Shown here piece by piece: positions 9,273-15,455 of a DNA stretch of 15,455 bases (positions are counted from its first letter, which is position 1; each line of letters starts with the position of its first letter). Made by a program: the position numbers and the translations under genes. The DNA comes from CAYXVB01 sp964467785 (GTDB lineage: Bacteria; Bdellovibrionota; UBA1018), in NCBI GenBank assembly GCA_964467785.1, contig CAYXVB010000081.1, forward strand, positions 1-15,455, read 5' to 3'. The notes under the pieces are model-generated. The model did not search any database. It was not told the DNA's origin and was given only the letters and a program-made list of their open reading frames with translations.

Positions 9273-9283
9273 ATGCTTAGCAT
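9273..9283. repeat. Small palindrome in an AT-rich spacer
   Basis: ATGCT-T-AGCAT is a perfect 5+5 palindrome around one base; with two mismatches it extends to nine bases per arm. It sits in the AT-richer 111-bp spacer between the Omp85 gene and the lipoprotein gene, about 55 bp before the lipoprotein start. It has no GC stem plus T-run, so it is not a good terminator. It could be an operator for the lipoprotein gene. This is weak evidence from symmetry only. Confidence 0.3.
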
Positions 9284-9338
9284 TATGAATGACAGGATTT
9301 ATTGCCTTCAAAGTTTCATTGTGTAATTGCTTCCCAAT

Positions 9339-10466
9339 ATGGCGAAAGCAATGGGACGTCTGCTTCCGGCGCGTAGTTCGGCGCTGGCTGTAGCCGCTCT
9401 CACCCTCATCACAGGCTGTAACGGCGAAACCCAAGCTCCTGGTAGCGTCACTCCTGGCGAAGGGTTGATCTCGCCGACCGCATCCTCCCTATCGCAGGCT
9501 TGGTCCGTGGCGCTCCCGTCCCTGGGAGCGGGCATCGCGGTTCATCCCGGATCGGGACTGCTTTACGTGACCGTCGCCCAGGGGGGAGAGGGTCAGTTCC
9601 AGCGGGGGGGAGGGATCATCACGATCAGTCCTGCAGGGCGGTCGAGTGCCGAAATCGCGCTCCAAATGAAGCCGTGCGCGGATTCGATCTGCCCGGTCTT
9701 CATGCCCAACGCGCCAGTGATCAGTCCCGACGGTTCGGCGCTATACGTCGGCGATAACGCCTGGAACGCTTACTTTTTCGCAACGAACCTCGGCTATATC
9801 TTCGACGTGCGCCCTCATGGACAGGTCCGTGCCGGCGATCGCATCGACGGGATCTCGGGCGCCTCCGAGATCGATATCGCCAATTCCCGCGTGCTGATTC
9901 CGGGCACCGCGCTCTACAGTCTCGATATGACGGATGGCGAAGTTCGCGTCGTTCGCGAAGTGGATTTGCCGTTACGACAGGTCACCCGCGTAGGGGCTCG
10001 TCGTTACGTCCTCAATCACATGACTCCGCAGGTCCAGACGGGCCGACTGTCGATCTGGAACCCACTTTCGGACCGGCTCCGCGGATTTGACCTGCCGGTG
10101 CCGATTCATTGGGTGAGCTCGAAAAAAGGGTGGACGGTGGTTCTCAGCTCCGAAGGAGATCAATGCGTGATCTCCGAGCTACGGCTCATGGAAAACTCTA
10201 CGGAACCAAGAATCGGCCTCCAAAAAATCAGCTCATTTCGGCCTTCCTCTCGATCGGGATGTCCTGGCTACCGGATGTCCCTGGCGAGTGAAAGGCGGAT
10301 GGTGGTCCTGGGAGGCGAAAGGCAAGCTATCGCTGTGCGAGCGGTGGATGGTCGGACTTCCTTCATGGCGGTTGAAAGGGTCCGGGGGATCGCAGTGAGC
10401 CCCGATGAATCCACGGCGTACGTACTTGAGCCCACCCGAGTGAAAGCTTTCGTTCTCGCGCCGTAA
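9339..10466 (+). CDS. Uncharacterised lipoprotein, possibly a beta-propeller
   Basis: A 375-aa predicted lipoprotein. The N-terminus has two positively charged patches, a hydrophobic core (ALAVAALTL) and a lipobox ITGC, with lipidated Cys at about residue 27; Asn follows, so there is no inner-membrane retention Asp at +2 and outer-membrane sorting is likely. The body has repeated blade-like stretches (GIAVHPGSGLLYVTV, VISPDGSALYVGD, GIAVSPDESTAYVLE) resembling YVTN/WD40-type propellers, which usually bind proteins or ligands. Four further Cys occur (CADSIC, then two more). No known family is recognised. The start is uncertain: TTG 9327, ATG 9339 and ATG 9351 are all in frame and none has a good ribosome binding site; 9339 is a compromise and 9351 still gives a normal lipoprotein signal. 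It carries G6 (9581-9586) and G7 (9604-9610) tracts. It lies 111 bp after the Omp85 gene, so cotranscription is unclear. Confidence 0.8.
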   Translation: MAKAMGRLLPARSSALAVAALTLITGCNGETQAPGSVTPGEGLISPTASSLSQAWSVALPSLGAGIAVHPGSGLLYVTVAQGGEGQFQRGGGIITISPAGRSSAEIALQMKPCADSICPVFMPNAPVISPDGSALYVGDNAWNAYFFATNLGYIFDVRPHGQVRAGDRIDGISGASEIDIANSRVLIPGTALYSLDMTDGEVRVVREVDLPLRQVTRVGARRYVLNHMTPQVQTGRLSIWNPLSDRLRGFDLPVPIHWVSSKKGWTVVLSSEGDQCVISELRLMENSTEPRIGLQKISSFRPSSRSGCPGYRMSLASERRMVVLGGERQAIAVRAVDGRTSFMAVERVRGIAVSPDESTAYVLEPTRVKAFVLAP

Positions 10467-10484
10467 ATCTGTCATTATTTTGCG

Positions 10485-10504
10485 AGTGGGACCGTGAGCC
10501 CGCT
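10485..10504 (+). terminator. Weak possible terminator after the lipoprotein gene
   Basis: AGTGGG and CCCGCT can pair (one G-T wobble) around an eight-base loop, 18 bp after the lipoprotein stop. The following sequence is only moderately T-rich and interrupted, so termination would be inefficient. It is reported because it is the only hairpin I see between the lipoprotein and rplM. Confidence 0.22.
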
Positions 10505-10545
10505 TCAGGTTTCTTCCCCAAACTTTCTCTGAGATAAAATTGGCA

Positions 10546-10574
10546 TTGACTTCACTTTGGGCCTCCGGTAATTC
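10546..10574 (+). promoter_or_regulatory. Possible promoter for rplM-rpsI
   Basis: TTGACT (10546-10551) matches the -35 consensus at five of six bases. Seventeen bases later stands TAATTC (10569-10574), a poor -10; GGTAAT two bases earlier is a better hexamer but with 15-bp spacing. Transcription from here would start within a few bases of the rplM ATG at 10584, which has no visible Shine-Dalgarno sequence. An alternative -10, TAAAAT (10535-10540), lacks a good -35 but would give a leader of about 37 bases. The two cannot be separated by eye. Confidence 0.35.
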
Positions 10575-10583
10575 CAAGCGCCT

Positions 10584-11087
10584 ATGTTGCAGCGTAAGTC
10601 TTATCAGGCAAAGCAGTCCGGTCCGCATTATTTTGAGCCCAAGGGACCTAACGCCCCGAAGTGGTACGTCGTGGACGCCAAGGACATGGTCGTTGGCCGT
10701 CTTGCCACGGTGATTGCTCGTGTGGTGACCGGCAAACACAAACCCACCTTCACCCGTCATGCGGACGCTGGTGACTTCGTTGTTGTGGTGAACGCCGACA
10801 AGGTCGTTTTCACCCGCAATAAGTGGGAAACCAAGGAGTACCATGATTACTCCGGTTACATCAGCGGCCTGAAGATCAAGACCGCTCGTCAGATGCTCGA
10901 GCGTCATCCGGAGGAGATCCTCCGTCGTGCGGTTTGGGGTATGACGAATAAGTCAAATCTCGCCCGCCACCAGATGAAGAAGCTGAAGATTTACGCTTCG
11001 GCTGAGCATCCGCACTCTGCCCAGAACCCGCAGACGCTCCCGGCTGGCACCGTCCGCCGCACTGTCGCTGCGAAGAAGGCAGTCTAA
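10584..11087 (+). CDS. rplM: Large ribosomal subunit protein uL13 (L13)
   Basis: Structural protein of the 50S subunit, binding 23S rRNA early in assembly. The L13 core is obvious: WYVVDAKDMVVGRLAT, GKHKPTFTRHADAGDFVVVVNADKV, the HDYSGYISGLK segment, AVWGMTNKSNLARHQMKKLKIYASAEHPHSAQNPQ. At 167 aa it is longer than the usual ~142: about 15-20 extra residues precede the core (MLQRKSYQAKQSGPHYFEP) and about ten follow the usual end (TVRRTVAAKKAV). The tail is basic and may touch rRNA. Codon choice is shifted towards CGT, GTT and GCT compared with neighbouring genes, as expected for strong expression. No Shine-Dalgarno is visible before the ATG. It is followed 52 bp later by rpsI, the conserved bacterial order. 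Confidence 0.97.
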   Translation: MLQRKSYQAKQSGPHYFEPKGPNAPKWYVVDAKDMVVGRLATVIARVVTGKHKPTFTRHADAGDFVVVVNADKVVFTRNKWETKEYHDYSGYISGLKIKTARQMLERHPEEILRRAVWGMTNKSNLARHQMKKLKIYASAEHPHSAQNPQTLPAGTVRRTVAAKKAV

Positions 11088-11139
11088 GTTTTTCCGGCCA
11101 AGATTCGGCCCAGAATCGGATTGAGGAGAAGAAGTTCTA

Positions 11140-11538
11140 ATGGAAAAGCAATTGCATAAAGTCGGTAAGCGGAAGAACGCGGTAGCCCGCGTCTATTTCC
11201 GCCCGCGCACTGGCGAACAGGGCGTGATCAAGGTGAACGAGCGTTCGTTCGAAGAATACTTCCCGCGCCCGTCCTCGCGTCTCCTGATCATGCAGCCCCT
11301 CGAGCTCACCTCGACGGTTGGTCGCTATGACATCATGATCAACGTTTACGGTGGCGGTCTTTCCGGCCAAGCCGGTGCTGTGAAGCACGGCATCGCCAAG
11401 GCCCTTCTCGAAGTCGACCCGGCTTTCCGCCCGGTCCTGAAGAAGGCTGGCCACATCACCCGCGACTCCCGCGAAGTCGAACGTAAGAAGTACGGCCTCG
11501 CTGGCGCTCGTCGCCGGTATCAGTACTCTAAGCGTTAA
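11140..11538 (+). CDS. rpsI: Small ribosomal subunit protein uS9 (S9)
   Basis: 132 aa, normal S9 length. Structural protein of the 30S head; its C-terminal tail reaches the P-site tRNA. Seen: GKRKNAVARVYF near the N-terminus, the GGGLSGQAGAVKHGIAKAL core, TRDSREVERKKYGLAGARRRYQYSKR at the end with the universally conserved terminal Lys-Arg. A GAGGAG ribosome binding site (11123-11128) precedes the ATG with a slightly long spacing of 11 bases; AGAAG closer in may help. The 52-bp spacer after rplM holds a small inverted repeat (GATTC/GAATC, 11102-11117) too short to be a terminator, so the pair is read as one operon. Transcription ends at the hairpin at 11573. Confidence 0.98.
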   Translation: MEKQLHKVGKRKNAVARVYFRPRTGEQGVIKVNERSFEEYFPRPSSRLLIMQPLELTSTVGRYDIMINVYGGGLSGQAGAVKHGIAKALLEVDPAFRPVLKKAGHITRDSREVERKKYGLAGARRRYQYSKR

Positions 11539-11572
11539 TACGCTTCGGTACTGCTCAGTCCGAATCCAAAGA

Positions 11573-11608
11573 AGCCGCCTCGAGCCTCACAGCTCAGGCG
11601 GCTTTTTT
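11573..11608. terminator. Strong intrinsic terminator, probably bidirectional
   Basis: AGCCGCCT (11573-11580) pairs perfectly with AGGCGGCT (11596-11603); inside, GAGC pairs with GCTC around the loop CTCACA with one bulged C. A run of six Ts ends the plus-strand structure, so it closes rplM-rpsI. The left flank is A-rich (AAAGAA), giving T-rich sequence on the other strand, so it may also stop the convergent gene. The stop codon and last codons of that minus-strand gene lie in the right arm and the T-run. Confidence 0.93.
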
Positions 11609-12208
11609 CGTTGCTTCGCCCTCAAAGGCCAACGCCATGCATTCCAACACCCGGCCATACTCGTGCGCCGCTTTTGTTCGCTCGGCTCTCAGGAGCTCGT
11701 GGTGGTACTCGGGGTTTTTGAGCGTGTCGAGATGCTTTCGTCCTCGAACCAGGTATCGACGCATGAGTTCTGGCATCTCGTTCATTCCCGGAGGGACGTG
11801 ATCCGCGACCGAGTTGAGCAGGTCTTCCGTCGTATCGCTGCGTTCGTGCAGGTTGTACTCTTCGGCGGTTGCCCCCTCGAGATAGGGTAGGTCGGCGATT
11901 CGAGGTTCGAGGTAGAAGATTTTGGCTTCGTGCCAATGGGCGCGGGCCAGGTGCTTGGCTGTCCGTGCCCATCGCTCGGCCGTGAGTCGGTCGTCGTTTC
12001 GGAAGGCCTTGTAGGCCCGCTTGTAGAGTGTCGCCACCTCGTCCGGCTGAACACCGCTGGGAGTGCCTCGATGACGATCCCAAAACCAGGTGGTTCCGGA
12101 TTCGATCACGCAGTTGTAGGCCTTTTTGATCTCATGTTCCGCGTTTTCCGGCCCGTGGGTGGAAACCTGCCTGGGATGGGTCGTGAATGCGCCGTTTTTT
12201 TGTGCCAT
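11594..12208 (-). CDS. Hypothetical protein, helical, no recognised family
   Basis: A 204-aa protein with no signal peptide or membrane helix, rich in charged and aromatic residues. The middle (YKRAYKAF, RLTAERWARTAKHLARAHWHEAK) resembles helical-repeat or HEPN-like packing, but I recognise no domain. A Trp-rich stretch, GTTWFWDRHRGTP, lies near residue 40. It ends in a basic/alanine tail (EGEATKKAA) encoded inside the terminator. Start: an upstream in-frame TTG at 12247 is possible, but ATG at 12208 has a strong Shine-Dalgarno (GAGGTGG, 12215-12221) six bases away and is preferred. It runs against rplM-rpsI and diverges from the DUF1704 gene. Coding status is supported by the strong ribosome binding site, length and protein-like composition; function is unknown. 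Confidence 0.8.
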   Translation of the reverse strand: MAQKNGAFTTHPRQVSTHGPENAEHEIKKAYNCVIESGTTWFWDRHRGTPSGVQPDEVATLYKRAYKAFRNDDRLTAERWARTAKHLARAHWHEAKIFYLEPRIADLPYLEGATAEEYNLHERSDTTEDLLNSVADHVPPGMNEMPELMRRYLVRGRKHLDTLKNPEYHHELLRAERTKAAHEYGRVLECMALAFEGEATKKAA

Positions 12209-12214
12209 GGGGTG

Positions 12215-12221
12215 CCACCTC
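12215..12221 (-). promoter_or_regulatory. Ribosome binding site fixing the start at 12208
   Basis: On the minus strand GAGGTGG stands six bases before the ATG at 12208, the strongest Shine-Dalgarno in the window. It decides against the longer TTG start at 12247, for which it would lie inside the coding region. Confidence 0.8.
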
Positions 12222-12241
12222 ATTTCGTTTTTGGAACTGAA

Positions 12242-12299
12242 GTGCAACTCGGAGGCCGGCTGCAGGAGGCCGGGTAGGATTGAGCGTCAAAAATTGCAC
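12242..12299. repeat. Direct repeat flanked by an inverted repeat in the divergent spacer
   Basis: GGAGGCCGG occurs twice (12251-12259 and 12265-12273) with a 14-base period. GTGCAA (12242-12247) and its reverse complement TTGCAC (12294-12299) flank it. The direct repeat lies about 30-50 bases upstream of the -35 box of the DUF1704 promoter, where activators often bind. Binding-site function is inferred from arrangement only. Confidence 0.35.
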
Positions 12300-12301
12300 A
12301 G

Positions 12302-12330
12302 TTGGAGGACGCGGCGGGTCGTTACATAAT
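12302..12330 (+). promoter_or_regulatory. Sigma-70-type promoter for the DUF1704-ppiC unit
   Basis: TTGGAG (12302-12307, four of six -35 bases), a 17-base spacer, then CATAAT (12325-12330, five of six -10 bases). The expected transcription start, about seven bases after the -10, falls on the GTG start codon at 12337. This fits the missing Shine-Dalgarno and suggests a leaderless message. Confidence 0.6.
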
Positions 12331-12336
12331 TGAAGG

Positions 12337-13637
12337 GTGGTCTGGACCACTTATAAGGAAAAAATCAAACGACTTTCCCTGCGCATCGTCGAGGCACAGC
12401 GGCCCATCCGCATTCTCGACGCGGTCAAATGGCATAGCGCCATCGAAAGCGAGTTGCGCAAGTCCAAGTTCAAAGAGATGCCCAAGGTAGGGCCGGAATA
12501 TTACGAGCGCAATCCGCTCAACTTCGACCCTCAGTCCAAGGCGGACGAGCTTCGTGACATCATTGCGGACATTGACCTGACTTTGGGCGCCGAGGACTCG
12601 ATCGGACGCCTCCTCAAGACCATGGCTGAGGAGTACATCGATGTCACCGAGATGCTCAAGGCGCGCGGGACGACGCGCTTCTGGGAGTACTCGAAGAAGC
12701 TTTACGGTTCGCCGAAAGACACGTTTTACGACGATAAGAACACTATTTCGGAGCTGGGCCACCTCCAGTACTCGATCCTGAGTGGAATCGACGACAGCGT
12801 GCTGGGTGGCGAATATCCTGAGAACATCGAAGCCAAAGAAGCGGTTGAGACGCTCAANNNNNNNNNNCTCGCTTCAAAAAGTATTTCAAAGGCACAGACG
12901 TCGAAGCGCGCTTGTCAGATGGCATCCTGGCGGACGCGGCTGCGGGCGGAGATGTGGTCAAGGTTCGCGAAGGTTCCATGTTCTCGAGCCGGGACATCGA
13001 CATCCTTGAGGTCCATGAGGGCTGGGTGCATGTCGGGACTACCCAGAACGGGAACAACCAGACCGTGGCTAAGTGGCTGTCCAAAGGGCCGCCGCGCTGC
13101 TCGGCGACCCAAGAGGGCCTGGCGGTCATCATGGAGATCTTCACGTTCCGGTCCTACCCGCGCCGCGCGCGGCATATCAACGACCGGATCCTCGGCATCG
13201 ACAAGGCCGAGGACGGGGCCAATCTGCTCGAGCTGATCGAGTTCTACCGTACAGAAGGGTATTCGGAGGAAGAGTGCATCGCCAACGCCAAGCGGGTCTT
13301 TCGCGGGGGCGTGGTGGAAGGAGGAGCTCCGTTCACCAAGGACATATCCTACGCCCGGGGGTTCATCGAGAACTACAATTTCCTGCGGGCGGCCATCCGT
13401 CTGGGCAAGCCGCACTTAGTGCCGTTTCTGTTCTGCGGCAAGCTCCACGTCAACGACGTGCCGTTGCTTTATCAGAAACATCTGGAAGGCATCATCGATG
13501 GACCCAAGTTCCTGCCCCGGGTTTTCAAGGATCTAAACGGATTAGCCGTCTGGATGAGCTATTCGAGCTTTTTCAATCAAGTGGACTTGAAGCGAATTCA
13601 GGAACACTATGGTAAATTATTCAAAGAATTTACCTGA
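12337..13637 (+). CDS. DUF1704 (QEGLA-motif) metallopeptidase-like protein, interrupted by an assembly gap
   Basis: About 432 aa, once the gap is bridged: 173 codons before the Ns and 255 after. The second part has HEGWVH (13014-13031), an HExxxH zinc-site pattern, then HVGTTQNGNNQ and QEGLA (13110-13124), whose Glu is 33 residues after the first His. These features define the DUF1704 family, annotated in bacteria as flavohemoglobin expression-modulating QEGLA-motif proteins; eukaryotic relatives (MATCAP/KIAA0895-like) are HExxxH zinc tubulin carboxypeptidases. The bacterial substrate is unknown. No signal peptide, so cytoplasmic. The frame before the gap and the frame after it (RFKKYF from 12870) differ because 10 is not the true gap size; both halves look intact, so this is not called a pseudogene. 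An in-frame TGA (12331) leaves GTG 12337 as the earliest start. A parvulin gene follows 25 bp later, probably cotranscribed. Confidence 0.88.
12858..12867. other. Assembly gap (10 N)
   Basis: Ten Ns inside the DUF1704 gene. To join the two halves in frame, the true number of missing bases must leave remainder 2 on division by 3 (for example 8 or 11), so the run is a placeholder length, or the flanks overlap or contain an error. Confidence 0.98.
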
Positions 13638-13650
13638 TACTCAATTGCGA

Positions 13651-13658
13651 AAGGGAAG
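13651..13658 (+). promoter_or_regulatory. Ribosome binding site fixing the parvulin start at 13663
   Basis: AAGGGAAG lies four bases before the ATG at 13663 (about six from its AGGGA core). It lies inside the longer reading frame from 13609, so it argues for the shorter protein, whose first residues then form a standard signal peptide. Confidence 0.7.
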
Positions 13659-13662
13659 ACGC

Positions 13663-14478
13663 ATGAACGTCCGCAAACAACTGGCCCTCATTCTGGCTTT
13701 CGGTATGGCAACGACTGTTACAGCGCGGGCCGCTGAGCTCGCTCGCGTGGGTGATACCGCGATCACCGACAAGGATCTCCGTGCCGCTTTGAGCAACTTT
13801 AACGAAGCTCAAAAGGCGCAGATCCTCAAGGACTCCAATTCGCGCCGGCAAATCCTCGCGTCGCTGATCGATCAGGAAGTCCTCCTGAACGAAGCGGTGA
13901 AGTCGAAGTTGGATCAGGACGCGGAGTACAAGGAAGCGTTTGAGAACTTCCGCAAACAGTTCCTCGCTTCGCGCGTCCTGCAGAAGAATCTTGGCAACAA
14001 GCTCACCGAGTCGGCCGTGAAGTCCTACTACGAGGCGCACAAGTCGCGCTACAGCACGGACCAGGTGCATGCGATGCACATCCTGGTTTCCGATGAGGAG
14101 CGGGCCAAGGAGCTGATGAAGCAGGCCAAGGAGCCGAACGCCGACTTCCAGGCGCTGGCGGAAAAGCACTCCAAGGATCCTTCCGCGAAGAATAACCGCG
14201 GGGATCTCGGCTTCTTCGGTCGGGAGCGCATGGTGCCTGAGTTCACCGAGGCGGCTTTTGCCGGCGAAAAGGGTCAGATCGTCGGTCCCGTCAAGACGGC
14301 ATATGGCTACCACATCATCAAGGTCGTCGAGCGCAAGACGGGCTCGGTCCTCGAGTTCGCCGATGTCGAGAGCCGGGTCCGCAACGAGCTCCGTGCCGAC
14401 CTGACTCAGAACTACGTGAGCAAGCTGCGCCAGACCGCCAAGGTCAAGGTCAACGACGCCGCCGTGGACAAGATGTAA
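13663..14478 (+). CDS. Secreted parvulin-type peptidyl-prolyl cis-trans isomerase (PpiC/SurA-like)
   Basis: 271 aa. A signal peptide (MNVRKQ, then a hydrophobic stretch, cleavage near ARA-AEL at about residue 23) directs it to the periplasm. Residues ~24-125 form a helical SurA/PrsA-like chaperone region (VGDTAITDKDLRAAL, LIDQEVLLNEAV). The rotamase domain spans ~135-228: VHAMHILV, a SKDPSAKNNRGDLGFFGRERMVPEF block, and the closing YGYHIIKV. It likely helps envelope proteins fold. Lipidation is not seen, unlike PrsA. Start: an in-frame ATG at 13609 would overlap the upstream gene and add 18 polar residues before the signal; ATG 13663 is preferred because AAGGGAAG (13651-13658) stands at correct spacing. 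It has a single rotamase domain, so it is closer in size to PpiC/PrsA-type proteins than to E. coli SurA, which has two. Its stop directly abuts that of the convergent regulator. Confidence 0.92.
   Translation: MNVRKQLALILAFGMATTVTARAAELARVGDTAITDKDLRAALSNFNEAQKAQILKDSNSRRQILASLIDQEVLLNEAVKSKLDQDAEYKEAFENFRKQFLASRVLQKNLGNKLTESAVKSYYEAHKSRYSTDQVHAMHILVSDEERAKELMKQAKEPNADFQALAEKHSKDPSAKNNRGDLGFFGRERMVPEFTEAAFAGEKGQIVGPVKTAYGYHIIKVVERKTGSVLEFADVESRVRNELRADLTQNYVSKLRQTAKVKVNDAAVDKM

Positions 14479-15455
<977 letters not shown>

Noticed and set aside
11094..11119. Hairpin between rplM and rpsI
   Set aside because: Only five paired bases with competing GGCC pairings and no T-run; likely chance in GC-rich sequence.
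12337..13637. DUF1704 gene as a pseudogene or two separate genes
   Set aside because: The frame change coincides exactly with the N run and both halves are intact parts of one family, so the break is an assembly artefact.
13609..13662. Longer N-terminus for the parvulin from ATG 13609
   Set aside because: It overlaps the upstream gene, puts 18 polar residues before the signal peptide and ignores the good ribosome binding site at 13651-13658.

Overview
The window reads as ordinary chromosome from a GC-rich, diderm (outer-membrane) bacterium. An outer-membrane Omp85 protein, a TamB-type protein, a lipoprotein with a lipobox and a periplasmic parvulin all require a Gram-negative envelope. The gene mix fits the former Deltaproteobacteria (Bdellovibrionota/Myxococcota-like), but that is a weak inference from gene content. 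A run of 10 Ns and an apparently frame-damaged first ~34 bases suggest a draft or metagenomic scaffold that begins at a contig edge.

Layout. (1) Bases 2-9227 are a tightly packed plus-strand block: the biotin carboxylase subunit of acetyl-CoA carboxylase (accC, 5' end missing), a cytoplasmic TPR-like protein, a 1382-aa TamB-family protein, and an Omp85 protein with about six POTRA domains whose start codon abuts the tamB stop. (2) After an AT-richer gap comes an uncharacterised lipoprotein with propeller-like features (9339-10466). (3) The ribosomal pair rplM-rpsI (10584-11538) ends in a strong intrinsic terminator. (4) A convergent minus-strand gene of unknown function (11594-12208) ends inside that terminator, so the hairpin can probably serve both strands. 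(5) A 128-bp divergent spacer carries a convincing sigma-70-type promoter placed so that the next gene could be translated from a leaderless mRNA. (6) That gene (12337-13637) is a DUF1704/QEGLA-motif metallopeptidase-like protein, broken in the window only by the N gap, followed 25 bp later by a secreted parvulin-type prolyl isomerase (13663-14478). (7) A sigma-54 activator (14479-15455, minus strand, N-terminus off the window) converges with the isomerase with zero bases between the stop codons.

How they fit together. The first block joins lipid precursor synthesis (accC) with a TamA/TamB-like pair that spans the periplasm. The parvulin is a plausible chaperone for envelope proteins. The most interesting points are the six-POTRA Omp85 paired with TamB, the bacterial relative of the eukaryotic MATCAP tubulin carboxypeptidases with its HExxxH and QEGLA motifs, the possible leaderless promoters, and the unknown gene sharing a terminator with the ribosomal operon. 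I see no CRISPR array, tRNA, rRNA, insertion sequence or prophage, and no gene-free stretch longer than about 130 bp.
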